Translations under genes and position numbers: made by a program | DNA from: Bacteroidetes bacterium UBA6183 | Lineage (GTDB): Bacteria > Bacteroidota > Bacteroidia > UKL13-3 | Direction: 5' to 3' | Assembly (NCBI GenBank): GCA_002422865.1 | Contig: DITN01000094.1 | Span: 12,194 to 76,193, forward strand | DNA length: 64,000 nt | Part shown: positions 10,075 through 18,598 of the stretch, piece by piece | Layout: every line of letters begins with the position of its first letter | Numbering within the stretch: position 1 is the first letter of the stretch | Notes under the pieces: model-generated | Told to the model about the DNA's origin: nothing | Seen by the model: the letters and a program-made list of their open reading frames with translations, nothing else | The model's database searches: none

Positions 10075-10209
10075 TGGATTATATTTTACCGCTATTTATA
10101 TACTGGTTTTAAATTTTTAAAATTGTTACTGCACTTGATTTAGGGCAGGGTTTCCTGCATCGTTTTTTGTTGAATATTTAGGTTTCTTTCTTTTGATTGA
10201 AACTACTGC

Positions 10210-10229
10210 AGGGGGATATTTCACCCCCT
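10210..10229 (-). terminator. GC-rich hairpin downstream of the ParB-methyltransferase gene
   Basis: An A-G5 run pairs with C5-T across an 8-nt loop, 55 nt past the stop of the 10284-11807 gene. No U-run follows on the minus strand, so it may be an attenuator or mRNA-stabilising hairpin rather than a true terminator. The rest of the 10075-10283 gap shows no gene. Confidence 0.35.
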
Positions 10230-10283
10230 CACAGTTGAATTACTTGAATAGATTCTTACGACAAATAATGTACTCCAGAATCA

Positions 10284-11807
10284 CTAGGCTGCAATGTTTA
10301 ATTCAGTCTGGTTATTTTCCTCGTTAAGGAAATAATTAAACCTTTTTGAAGAAAATTCAATTGATGCAGGGTCTACATCATATCCAACAACGTTTCTTCC
10401 CATTGTTAAACCTATTCCAACTGTACCTGAGCCAACAAAGGCATCAAGTAAAGTATCACCCGGATTTGAATATGCTTTTATGAATTTTTCGTAGGTTTTA
10501 GTACATGCTGGTGCATCGTGTCTAAAATCGGGGTCTATCATTTTGAACTCATTTTTATTAAACGCTGGTGTTTTTATAACATTAGTAAGATGTTTTACAT
10601 CATTACCCTTATAATATTTACGCTGTCCGTTTTTCTTTCTTTTTGACTTTTTTAATCCAATTACTTTGTCTGAATCATCATCTTCATCCTCAACCAAGTT
10701 AAATGTCATTTCACCCCCGGGTTTACTCACCACAATTGCCACCTCGTAAGCAGGTTGAAATCTGTTTTTAAGATCCTGTGGTACTGGGTTTTCCTTGGCT
10801 AAAATATTCATATCTACACCAATCCATCCGTCTTCAATCAACGCAGTCATTAACCTTGGACAAATAGCGTTGTAGCCACCTAAATATGATTCACCAATGA
10901 TTATCACATTCATACCACCCGGTTTTAGTTTAGTTTTTATTCCACGGTTAAATTTAATCTGATTTTCTATGTATTCTGAAACAGTTTTTTCTTTACCGTG
11001 TTTCATATCATCCTGATTCGGATAATTCCTTTGATTGAAATAGGGTGGGCTTTGAATAGCCATGTCAATTGATTCGTCTTCTAAGTCACTGAGGTCAAGT
11101 GATGACTTATTGAATAGTTTATACCTAGTTGTTTGAGTGTTGATTAAACCGCCCAAAACCCTCTGTTTAGCTTGTTCTTTAGAGTGACTTAATTTATACA
11201 TCTCAAATACTTTGTAAGCACCATGCGGTGAAGTTTCCCCCTTGTCTAATTGATCTATTAAATCCAATTTAACCTGTTCGGGTAGATAGGTTTCATCTTC
11301 AAAAATTGTCATTATTTTTCTAAGTGTTTTCGAACCGTAATCACAATCTACTTGTATTGTTGCCCATTCCATTCTTTCTTTTTTAATACCCTCTGGAAAT
11401 TCGACTTCATCCCATTCGGTTCTTTTTTTTCCGCGCTGTCTTCCTAACGGATAAAGTATGTGGTTTAGTTGATTGTAAATTTCAGACCATGTTCTTTTGG
11501 TGTTTGTGTTGTTGATAATATGGTCATCTACGATTTCAACGTTTTCGCTTAAATCAATAATCTCACAGTCCAGTTCGTTGAACTCTTCTGGGTTTTCCTT
11601 ATTCAATTCCTTTGCAGCAATCAATCTTTTTACACCATCAACAATGAGATAGGCATCATCTCCATTGTTAACTACTTTGATGCAGTTACGCTGTCCTTTC
11701 GTTTTTAAACTGAACTTCATTTTGTTACATAAACGTGGTTCTGACACCTTTTTTACTCCTTGATGAACTCCAAGTTGATCAAGAGTGATTCTTTTAATTT
11801 TTAACAT
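10284..11807 (-). CDS. ParB-like domain fused to a SPPY-type DNA methyltransferase
   Basis: Residues 1-90 form a ParB/Srx-like domain, with YLIVDGVKRLIAAKEL as the signature. Residues ~100-220 look like a helical linker. The rest is an amino-methyltransferase. Its catalytic motif SPPY is at 253-256 and the AdoMet-binding motif AFVGSGTVGIG follows at about 456-466, so the motif order (IV before I) is of the beta class, which methylates adenine-N6 or cytosine-N4. ParB-methyltransferase fusions are known on phages and plasmids. No cognate restriction gene lies beside it, so it may be an orphan methylase for self-protection or regulation. An acidic and lysine-rich stretch around residues 378-400 separates the methylase motifs. 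Confidence 0.85.
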   Translation of the reverse strand: MLKIKRITLDQLGVHQGVKKVSEPRLCNKMKFSLKTKGQRNCIKVVNNGDDAYLIVDGVKRLIAAKELNKENPEEFNELDCEIIDLSENVEIVDDHIINNTNTKRTWSEIYNQLNHILYPLGRQRGKKRTEWDEVEFPEGIKKERMEWATIQVDCDYGSKTLRKIMTIFEDETYLPEQVKLDLIDQLDKGETSPHGAYKVFEMYKLSHSKEQAKQRVLGGLINTQTTRYKLFNKSSLDLSDLEDESIDMAIQSPPYFNQRNYPNQDDMKHGKEKTVSEYIENQIKFNRGIKTKLKPGGMNVIIIGESYLGGYNAICPRLMTALIEDGWIGVDMNILAKENPVPQDLKNRFQPAYEVAIVVSKPGGEMTFNLVEDEDDDSDKVIGLKKSKRKKNGQRKYYKGNDVKHLTNVIKTPAFNKNEFKMIDPDFRHDAPACTKTYEKFIKAYSNPGDTLLDAFVGSGTVGIGLTMGRNVVGYDVDPASIEFSSKRFNYFLNEENNQTELNIAA

Positions 11808-11831
11808 TTTGTTTTATACCCCTTAAAATTT

Positions 11832-11857
11832 GGAACAATTAGGGGCGTAGTTGTTCC
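11832..11857. promoter_or_regulatory. Inverted repeat upstream of the ParB-methyltransferase gene
   Basis: A perfect 7-bp inverted repeat, GGAACAA and TTGTTCC, is separated by 12 bp and sits 25 bp upstream of the ATG at 11807. This is a good position for an operator, perhaps for autoregulation. The remaining ~230 bp up to 12088 contain no gene that I can support. Confidence 0.4.
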
Positions 11858-12087
11858 ATGTCCAGTATGAAATCACTTCCACTGAACTAATTAATATTTA
11901 AAAATTAACTGACTAGGTCTATCTCATAGGTTGAGGATATTATGTTTTATTCTGTTTGGACTTCGTATCTTTATACCCCTGTGTTTATCCATAATGTTTA
12001 TGTTTGTATTTTTTGTGCGCGCAAATCCACTTCCAATACATACATAATGTATAGGTTTGTATTTTTATGGCAAAAAAAATTACTTAG

Positions 12088-12627
12088 TTATTGTTTGTTT
12101 TTTGTCGGTTTGGATTTGAAACTAAATATCTCCTCAATTAAATTTTCATTTGATTTATCAATTGAAGAAAAGAAACCCTCTTCTCCTCTTGTTCTTAGTT
12201 CTCTTGCAATCTTTTGTTTTACCATTACCATGAATTTATCAGATTTAATATCCATTCCCTCGGTATATGGGCAAATGTAAAATCTAAATTCTTTTTTCTT
12301 CCCACCTTGCATTGGCCAGAACATTCTTGCATTGACATAAGATCTATCGTTCATTTCACCCGCTGCTTTCACCACAACTGTATATATGGTTGGGAATATC
12401 ATTTCCTTAGTTCTAGCATATTCTAAGGTTAATGCTTGAAGTTCTAAAAAAGTGGTTGCATGCTTTTTCATGAAATTAATAACATCCATTCTACTTTGTT
12501 CTAGGATGAATAACTTTTCATCGTATTCTGTAATACCGTTCTTTTCAGATACTATATAATCAGATGGTTCGATATACTCGTCTACCCACTCTTTTAGATC
12601 AAATATTTTTGGATTTTTCCGTTTCAT
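12088..12627 (-). CDS. Island hypothetical protein, 179 aa
   Basis: I do not recognise the family. The protein is charged and soluble, with no signal peptide or membrane segment. It has an acidic N-terminal third, a central part that predicts mixed alpha/beta (FPTIYTVVVKAAGEM, EFRFYICPY) and a basic C-terminus (SFKSKPTKNKQ). An upstream in-frame ATG at 12672 would lie inside the promoter described at 12647-12676, so I chose the ATG at 12627. It precedes the ParB-methyltransferase gene on the same strand, separated by ~280 bp. A DNA-binding or replication role is possible from context only. Confidence 0.7.
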   Translation of the reverse strand: MKRKNPKIFDLKEWVDEYIEPSDYIVSEKNGITEYDEKLFILEQSRMDVINFMKKHATTFLELQALTLEYARTKEMIFPTIYTVVVKAAGEMNDRSYVNARMFWPMQGGKKKEFRFYICPYTEGMDIKSDKFMVMVKQKIARELRTRGEEGFFSSIDKSNENLIEEIFSFKSKPTKNKQ

Positions 12628-12646
12628 TACAATCAATTTGATGATG

Positions 12647-12676
12647 CAAATATATAACTGAAATACATACATACAA
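12647..12676 (-). promoter_or_regulatory. Bacteroidota-type promoter (TTG-N19-TATATTTG)
   Basis: On the minus strand TTG at 12676-12674 is followed after 19 bp by TATATTTG at 12654-12647. This matches the -33/-7 consensus of Bacteroidota housekeeping promoters. The ATG at 12627 lies 19 nt downstream, giving a short leader and supporting that start codon. Confidence 0.65.
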
Positions 12677-13107
12677 GATGTATATTGTATTATTTTTAAA
12701 ATTTTATATATGTATATGTATAACAGCGCATTAAAATTTGATATTGGTTATCTTAACAATCATTTTAAGCTTTTTATCTCAAAAAAATTAGTCTTTATAA
12801 ATCATGTTAAACCACATTAGATTCAATTGTTAAAGAAATAGATTCAGTAGCTAAAGGACAACTATGAAATTTGTAACTAAAGATGTATAAAATTCAAATA
12901 TTGGTTTACAAATAGTATTAAGGTACTTCTGGTTAATGTAACTTCTATATTCATAAATACAAATTGATATTATTAGTTAAGAATTGGATATGATGCTACA
13001 GCATATAGTTTATTATATATTAATTTATAATACTTAAAATTTCTTACTAGTGCCAGTATATTATTTTTTATATTCTAGTGCTAGTATCTAGTTATTATTA
13101 TAATTCT
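12677..13107. other. AT-rich intergenic region
   Basis: No open frame of credible composition is visible on either strand. The region is very AT-rich. Near its right end it has a near-repeat ctagtgccagtat / ctagtgctagtat (13049 and 13076), which may be regulatory. The structured segment at 13108-13353 follows. Confidence 0.5.
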
Positions 13108-13353
13108 ATGTTGGTGAGTTAGAGCGTGTGAGTAGTCCCCCATTTTTTTATCAATGGTTGACACTCACATCCCATCCATGTTAGGTTGAGAATCGGACAA
13201 GGTTCAGTGAAACCTTGACTTGTCGGCTACTTACGAGTGTTCACTCACCCGGGTAACTACACCTTCCGACTTTGTGCTGGTGTTAACTTGCGTTACCGTC
13301 CCGTGGTAGTTAATAAAATGAATGCCGCCACCGTAGAAATACCCGTCCAACAT
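13108..13353 (+). ncRNA. Candidate structured non-coding RNA or DNA element
   Basis: This ~246-nt stretch is clearly richer in G+C than its AT-rich flanks and has no gene. Its ends are complementary: ATGTTGG at 13108-13114 pairs with CCAACAT at 13347-13353. Inside are an AAGGTT/AACCTT hairpin (13199-13216) nested in GACAAG/CTTGTC, a GAGT-GTTC-ACTC hairpin (13235-13246), TTAACT/AGTTAA (13283-13313) and a possible GGGT/ACCC closing pair. It ends 40 nt before the small-gene operon at 13393, so it could be a 5' leader, an independent RNA, or a structured origin bound by the adjacent ribbon-helix-helix protein. The strand is uncertain; plus is given because the nearest gene is on plus. Confidence 0.4.
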
Positions 13354-13392
13354 TCAAGTTACTTTATAAATACATGATGAATTATAAAAAGT

Positions 13393-13620
13393 ATGACAAA
13401 ATATAAGAAAAATATTTCGGATTACAAAGAGCATCTGAATTTTTTGTACGACAACGTAATATTTATTGGTATGAGAAAAACCAATTACAATAAAAGAATC
13501 ATGACCCGTGTAACCGAAGATCAATTAGAAATGATTATCAAGGAAACAATTAATGAACAAAAGACCCAAAGTAAGTTTCTGCGTGAGGCCATAATCGACA
13601 AACTAAAAAGTAAGAAATAA
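13393..13620 (+). CDS. Small ribbon-helix-helix-like protein
   Basis: The protein has 75 residues and its C-terminal half (residues 37-73) fits a ribbon-helix-helix pattern: a short strand TRVTEDQ followed by two helices (LEMIIKETINEQ and SKFLREAIIDKL). Proteins of this type are DNA-binding repressors, antitoxins or relaxosome accessory factors. The first 35 residues are basic and aromatic and could be an extension or could indicate a later start at codon 27 or 37. The stop codon overlaps the next start (TAATG), which implies translational coupling with the following gene. Confidence 0.6.
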   Translation: MTKYKKNISDYKEHLNFLYDNVIFIGMRKTNYNKRIMTRVTEDQLEMIIKETINEQKTQSKFLREAIIDKLKSKK

Positions 13621-13865
13621 TGGAAAGAGTAAAACTAATAGACAGGATGTACCTTTTTGAAGAGCCAATCTTAGTTACACCGGAAGAGGATGAATATGTT
13701 ACATATATAATGGGAGAAATGAGATTTGATGAACAGAATGAATATTCACTTACAATTGATATTACCCCGCAACATTTAGCAAACTATATCATCAATCTAA
13801 AAAGAAGGAGTCCTTCAATAAGTGGAGTAACTTTAAATGATTTGGAGATAAATAATGAAAAGTAA
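13620..13865 (+). CDS. Small island protein, paralogue of the next gene (81 aa)
   Basis: I do not recognise the family. The protein shares a pattern with the following 69-residue protein: ID-x2-Y-x-F near the start, T-x-EE-x2-Y-x3-IM in the middle, and a late I-x-N-x-KR box (YIINLKRR here). It is acidic, with no signal peptide or membrane segment. Its ATG overlaps the TAA of the preceding gene, and its 3' end overlaps the next start by 11 bp, so the three genes form one tightly coupled unit. Confidence 0.65.
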   Translation: MERVKLIDRMYLFEEPILVTPEEDEYVTYIMGEMRFDEQNEYSLTIDITPQHLANYIINLKRRSPSISGVTLNDLEINNEK

Positions 13866-14064
13866 ACCTAGAATAGATAGTATATATAGGTTTAAAATTC
13901 TAACCGATATAACTGCCGAGGAGAAAGCTTATGCAAGAAAAATAATGAATCAATTGAACCACGATATGAAATATGTTTACCCAGACGATATTCCTTACAC
14001 GAGTGATTCTGTTGTTAACATGATAACTAATATCAAACGTATTGCAGATAGATTAGGTATATAA
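13855..14064 (+). CDS. Small island protein, paralogue of the previous gene (69 aa)
   Basis: This 69-residue protein has the same layout as the preceding one: RIDSIYRF, then TAEEKAYARKIM, then MITNIKRI near the C-terminus. It is more basic than its neighbour (many Lys and Arg). The overlap with the upstream gene (ATG at 13855 inside the preceding frame) indicates coupled translation. A small DNA-binding or toxin/antitoxin-like function is conceivable but nothing in the sequence proves it. Confidence 0.62.
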   Translation: MKSKPRIDSIYRFKILTDITAEEKAYARKIMNQLNHDMKYVYPDDIPYTSDSVVNMITNIKRIADRLGI

Positions 14065-14674
14065 TACCACTAGGTCATATTCTGAAATTTTTCTGGGATT
14101 TTTTTTTTGAGTTTTCACCCCTTTTCTGAACTACCAGAATTTCCAGAAAAATTTTGCTTGAGTATTTATCCCCCCTGATTTAACGAGGGTTTTTACTATA
14201 TATATCCCGGGATACGACAGGGACTCCCTCCCGTGAGGAGTCCCCGGGGAGACCCAAAAATAGTCTGGAGTAACTGTACTATTCTACCAGTAAATTTACA
14301 TTAAAGTCAGTCTAGTTAAGTTCATTCCTGAAGTATGATCCTGTATAATCAAGTTTAATTTTTGTCTGGAACAAGCAACTGGATTTCCCGGATCTCGACT
14401 CCTTCAGATCGACACAAATTGTCTGGAGTTTTACCAGAAAATTGTTGCGCTAGGCGATCATAACCAGATCCCAAAATAGTCTGGAAAAACTTTCGGTAAA
14501 AAGAGGGAAAGTTACTCTCCAACACTAACAGTAGTTTATGTTTCACTTTGTACAAAAGTGAAACATGATGCATAAGGCGTTGATTGCATTGCTCTTATTT
14601 TTACCTCAAAAAATTCATGTTTTATTTATGTGTTTTTTCATTGCTTTTTGAAACTTTATCTGGAGCATAGCACC
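14065..14674. repeat. Non-coding region with GTCTGGA repeats and strong hairpin
   Basis: This stretch of about 610 bp carries no supported gene. TCTGGA occurs at 14264, 14365, 14422, 14480 and 14659, and its inverse TCCAGA at 14142. Two copies sit in a longer repeat (gacccaaaaatagtctgga at 14251, and a close match ending at 14485). A strong hairpin, GGGACTCC with GGAGTCCC, lies at 14220-14244 in a G+C-rich patch. The last copy is just before the start codon of the recombinase gene. This could be a recombination site, operator cluster or replication/transfer origin; the function is inferred from layout. Confidence 0.5.
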
Positions 14675-15256
14675 ATGAAAAAGAAAAATACAACAACAAC
14701 TTATTTGGAATGGGACAAGGTTTCATTTTTAATTAAAAAACTTGAGAAGGAAAAAGATTACAAATTTATGCTACTTGTTTCTATTGGATGTTTCTTGGGA
14801 TTGAGGATTTCAGATATTAAACAATTGAGGTGGGTCGACTTGTATCAAAATGACAACCTTTCAATAATAGAAAAGAAAACGGGTAAGACTAGGAAGCTTA
14901 TCATCAACGATGATCTGAAGAATATTATTAACATTGCACACCAGAATCTGTGTGTTAATCAGGAGGAATTAATTTTTCAAAACAGATTTGGCAAAGGTGC
15001 AATAAGTACCCAATACATAAACAGAAAATTGAAGGAGATATTCAATAGGTACTCGTTAAGAATCCAAGCCTCATCACATACACTAAGAAAATCGTTTGGT
15101 AGAAAGGTGTATCAGAATCATAATCAATCTGAACATTCACTTGTATTACTGATGAATATCTTCAATCATTCAAGTATTCAAATAACCAGACTCTATCTCG
15201 GTTTACGTCAAGAAGAAATAAACAATGTATATGAGGGAATTGAACTCTACAATTGA
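14675..15256 (+). CDS. Minimal tyrosine recombinase (catalytic domain only)
   Basis: The 193-residue protein is close to a bare catalytic domain. The active-site arginine R44 is in FLGLRISD, followed by the H-x-x-R box SSHTLRKSFG (H135, R138), H165 (FNHSS) and the nucleophile Y174 (TRLYLGL). It lacks the usual N-terminal core-binding domain; the frame upstream would add only 15 unconvincing residues. I chose the ATG at 14675, preceded by TGGAG. Short recombinases of this sort invert or resolve nearby DNA. It is convergent with hsdR, and no second hsdS copy is visible in the window, so an hsdS shuffle is not supported. The GTCTGGA repeats upstream are its likely targets or operators. Confidence 0.82.
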   Translation: MKKKNTTTTYLEWDKVSFLIKKLEKEKDYKFMLLVSIGCFLGLRISDIKQLRWVDLYQNDNLSIIEKKTGKTRKLIINDDLKNIINIAHQNLCVNQEELIFQNRFGKGAISTQYINRKLKEIFNRYSLRIQASSHTLRKSFGRKVYQNHNQSEHSLVLLMNIFNHSSIQITRLYLGLRQEEINNVYEGIELYN

Positions 15257-15383
15257 TTTTGTCATACACGTTTCTGTATTATTTCAGAGACTTATAAAGA
15301 CTGTTTTGTTGGTGGAATACTCCCCAAATACACTTACTTGATGGTGGTAGTGTAAGTTCAAACTAACAATTTCATGTCATACA

Positions 15384-15415
15384 AGAATAACCAACTTACA
15401 ATAAGGGGTTATTCT
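15384..15415 (-). terminator. Inverted repeat at the end of hsdR
   Basis: AGAATAACC (15384-15392) pairs with GGTTATTCT (15407-15415) over a 14-nt loop. It overlaps the hsdR stop codon and lies between the convergent recombinase and hsdR genes, so it could end transcription in either direction. No long U-run follows. Confidence 0.4.
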
Positions 15416-18400
15416 TCTGCTGCTATCGAATATGAATCTTCGTTGGTTTCGTAAAGTTTACTACTAAAGTCGTTTGCTAGTAGTTTTGCTTGTTCTATTA
15501 CTGTTTCTGTGGCCTTAGTTTCTAAATCTGGTGGGTAACCATGTTTGCGTAAAATCCTTTTTACCGCAATTCTCATTTTGGCTTGAATCGTTTCTCTCAC
15601 AGTCCAATCAATGTTGGTATTTCTTTTTACTGTATCAACCAACTCACGTGCAATGTGTCGTAAAATTTCATCACCCAACACTGCAACAGACGAATCATTT
15701 ACTTCAAGTGCAGTATAAAAAGCATACTCCCTAAAATCCAATCCCATGTCTTCACCTCGTCTGTCGGCCTCCTTAATATCCTTGGCCAATCGAATCATTT
15801 CTTCGATAATTTGAGCGGAAGTAATTAGGTTGTTTTGGTATGATTTCATTGATTTCTCCAACATCTCAGAGAACTTTTTTGATTGAACTAAGTTTACCTT
15901 TTGTCTGGTTTTGATTTCATCGTTTAGAAGTTTTTTTAGTAACTCCAAAGCCAGATTTCTATGGGTCATTCCTTTCACCTCAGCTAAAAATTCATCAGAG
16001 AGAATGGAAATATCCGGTTTTTTAATTCCGGCAGCATCAAAAATATCAATCACCTCATCGGCAACAACAGCATCAGACAAAATCTGTTTGATGGCTGTTT
16101 CTATTTCTTCATCTGTTTTTCCTTTACCACTTTGGGTTACTTTTACAATACGTGTTTTGATTGCTTGAAACAATCCAACAGTCTCTCTTATATCAGTAGT
16201 ATAAGGGTGAGGTACAGAAATAGCAAAAGCCTTTGTTAATGCTGTTACAGCAGTAACGAATCTATTTTTACCGTTTTCTAATCCTAAAATATAGTTGGCT
16301 CCTTGTATTGGGAAGTATAATTTCTCTTTGGGTGTTTTACCAAAAAACGATTTGTAATCAAATCCTTTTGGTGCTGTATTATCAAGTGGTTGTTCGTTAA
16401 ACATATTACACACCACTTCAAATTTACCCATCATTACTTCGGCAGCTTCATCTTGGTCGATAGTTGGTTTTCCTTTACCACCACTTTCGGTATATAATGA
16501 TAACGCCTTCTTTAAATCGTTTGCTATACCAATGTAATCTACCACCAAACCACCATCCTTATCTTTATAAACCCTATTAACCCTTGCAATGGCTTGCATC
16601 AGGTTATGACCTTTCATCGGTTTATCAATGTAAAGTGTGTGCATGGATGGTGCATCAAACCCAGTTAACCACATATCTCTTACTATGGCAAGTTTTAATG
16701 GGTCTTTAGGGTCTTTTAATCGTTCACCTAGTGCTTTACGTTTAGCCTTGTTTCTAACGTGAGATTGAAAGTTTAATGGGTCGGATGATGAACCTGTCAT
16801 TACCACTTTTACTGTACCTTCATTATCATCATTGCTGTGCCACTCCGGTTTTATCTTTATGATTTCATTGTAGAGGTCAACACATATTCTACGACTCATG
16901 CACACAATCATTGCTTTACCATCCAACACAGCATTACGTGATTCAAAGTGTTGAACAATATCTTTTGCAATTAATTTAAGTCTGTGTTCATTACCTACAA
17001 TGGCTTCCAACCTTGCCCATTTAGATTTTAAACTTTGTCTTGAATTTAATTCTTCACCCTCGGTTAATTCTTCAAACTCTTCATCAACTCTTGGTTTTTC
17101 ATCTTCCAATAAGTCAATTTTTGCTAGTCTGTTTTCATAAAATATCCTAACCGTTGCACCATCTTCTACCGCTTGCTGTATGTCGTACACATCAATGTAA
17201 TCACCAAAAACGGCTTGGGTATTCTTATCCGTATTTTCAATGGGTGTTCCGGTAAAACCTATAAAGGAAGCATTGGGTAAAGCATCCCTCATGTGTTTGG
17301 CAAAACCATCCATAAAGTCATACTGACTGCGGTGTGCTTCATCTGCAATAACAACTATGTTTCTTCTTTCTGATAATAGTTCAAATTGTCCTTTTATGTT
17401 TTTAAACTTACCATCTCCAATCTCAATTTTCTCTTGTATTTCGGGTAAGAATTTTTGGATGGTAGTAAATACAATACCACCCGAACTTACACTAAGTTTC
17501 TTTTTAAGGTCGTCTCTGTTTTCTGCTTGTACAGGTGTTTGTCTGAGTATATCCTGACTTAAAGAGAACGTATCAAATAACTGGTCATCTAAGTCGTTTC
17601 TATCAGTTAAAACAATAAGTGTTGGGTTGTTTAATGCTAGTACCAATTTACCTGCATAAAACACCATACTTAAACTTTTACCACTACCCTGTGTGTGCCA
17701 AATTACACCGGCTCTTTGGTCACCATTTTCTGCTGTTGCTCGTTTGGTGGTTTCTACTGCTTTGTTTACCGCAAAGTACTGATGGTAACGAGGTACAATT
17801 TTGGTTATCTGTTCTTTGTTTAGATGAAATAGAATGTAATGTCTAATTAGGTCGGGTAATACCCTTTTATTGAGCATACCCTTAACCATTACCTCCATTT
17901 GTGGTATGTCTTCATCTGCAACAAATTTTCCATCAATTGATTTCCACGGAACAAAAAATTGTTTAGGTGCTGTTAAAGAACCATACAGTGCATCCCAACC
18001 ATCAGACACAATTAATAGTGAGTTATAGGTAAACAGAGATGAAATGGTTTGTTTATAGGTTTGTAGTTGGTTAAACGCTGAGTTAATGGTTGCGTTTTCA
18101 TCAACAGCGTTTTTAAGTTCAATTACAACCAACGGAAGTCCATTAACAAACAAAATTAAATCGGGGCGTTTATTAATGTTGTTTTCAATAATTGTAAATT
18201 GATTTACTACCAAAAACTCGTTGTTATCAGGGTTGGAAAAGTCTATTAACCATACCTTGTCACCAACAATTCTACCACCTTTTCGGTATTCAATATCTAC
18301 ACCCTCGGTAAGGTATTTGTGGAAGGTGTAATTGTTTTGAAATAAGTTGGGACTATCTGTACGTAAAACCTTCTTCAGCGCTTCTTCCTGTGCTTCTCCG

Positions 18401-18588
18401 GGGACGGTTGGATTCAGTCTGGAAATGGTATCTCTCAATCTTTGTTTAAGAACCACCTCATCAAACTCACGTTCTTGTGCAACACCATCTGGTGAAATAT
18501 CTGCACCGTTAACGTATGAGTATCCAAGGTCTATAAACTCTTGGATAATGATTTGTTCTATATTGTTTTCAGATAGTATGGCGGCCAT
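15409..18588 (-). CDS. hsdR: Type I restriction endonuclease subunit R
   Basis: The 1,059-residue motor and nuclease subunit of a type I restriction enzyme cleaves unmodified DNA after ATP-driven translocation. The N-terminal nuclease site has the PD...ExK pattern (RPDLILF then VVIELK, residues ~142-159). The helicase motifs are TQGSGKS (Walker A, ~299-305), ADEAH (~415-419), GFTGTP, and the motif VI region AIARVNRVYK. The C-terminal helical region would contact the methylase complex. A GTG at 18622-18624 would extend the protein by 12 residues into hsdS; I prefer the ATG at 18588, which leaves a 10-bp gap. It is the last gene of a six-gene operon, and all motifs are intact. Confidence 0.95.
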   Translation of the reverse strand: MAAILSENNIEQIIIQEFIDLGYSYVNGADISPDGVAQEREFDEVVLKQRLRDTISRLNPTVPGEAQEEALKKVLRTDSPNLFQNNYTFHKYLTEGVDIEYRKGGRIVGDKVWLIDFSNPDNNEFLVVNQFTIIENNINKRPDLILFVNGLPLVVIELKNAVDENATINSAFNQLQTYKQTISSLFTYNSLLIVSDGWDALYGSLTAPKQFFVPWKSIDGKFVADEDIPQMEVMVKGMLNKRVLPDLIRHYILFHLNKEQITKIVPRYHQYFAVNKAVETTKRATAENGDQRAGVIWHTQGSGKSLSMVFYAGKLVLALNNPTLIVLTDRNDLDDQLFDTFSLSQDILRQTPVQAENRDDLKKKLSVSSGGIVFTTIQKFLPEIQEKIEIGDGKFKNIKGQFELLSERRNIVVIADEAHRSQYDFMDGFAKHMRDALPNASFIGFTGTPIENTDKNTQAVFGDYIDVYDIQQAVEDGATVRIFYENRLAKIDLLEDEKPRVDEEFEELTEGEELNSRQSLKSKWARLEAIVGNEHRLKLIAKDIVQHFESRNAVLDGKAMIVCMSRRICVDLYNEIIKIKPEWHSNDDNEGTVKVVMTGSSSDPLNFQSHVRNKAKRKALGERLKDPKDPLKLAIVRDMWLTGFDAPSMHTLYIDKPMKGHNLMQAIARVNRVYKDKDGGLVVDYIGIANDLKKALSLYTESGGKGKPTIDQDEAAEVMMGKFEVVCNMFNEQPLDNTAPKGFDYKSFFGKTPKEKLYFPIQGANYILGLENGKNRFVTAVTALTKAFAISVPHPYTTDIRETVGLFQAIKTRIVKVTQSGKGKTDEEIETAIKQILSDAVVADEVIDIFDAAGIKKPDISILSDEFLAEVKGMTHRNLALELLKKLLNDEIKTRQKVNLVQSKKFSEMLEKSMKSYQNNLITSAQIIEEMIRLAKDIKEADRRGEDMGLDFREYAFYTALEVNDSSVAVLGDEILRHIARELVDTVKRNTNIDWTVRETIQAKMRIAVKRILRKHGYPPDLETKATETVIEQAKLLANDFSSKLYETNEDSYSIAAEE

Positions 18589-18598
18589 GGTTATGGGT

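Noticed and set aside
13108..13353. Retron non-coding RNA
   Set aside because: The terminal inverted repeats fit, but no reverse transcriptase gene is found in the window.
12677..15400. CRISPR array in the repeat-rich island segments
   Set aside because: The repeats are only 6-19 bp, irregularly spaced and without unique spacers of constant length. No cas gene is nearby.
15384..15416. Possible recombination site for the minimal tyrosine recombinase at the hsdR end
   Set aside because: The inverted repeat is a single copy, lacks the GTCTGGA motif found upstream of the recombinase and is better explained as a terminator.
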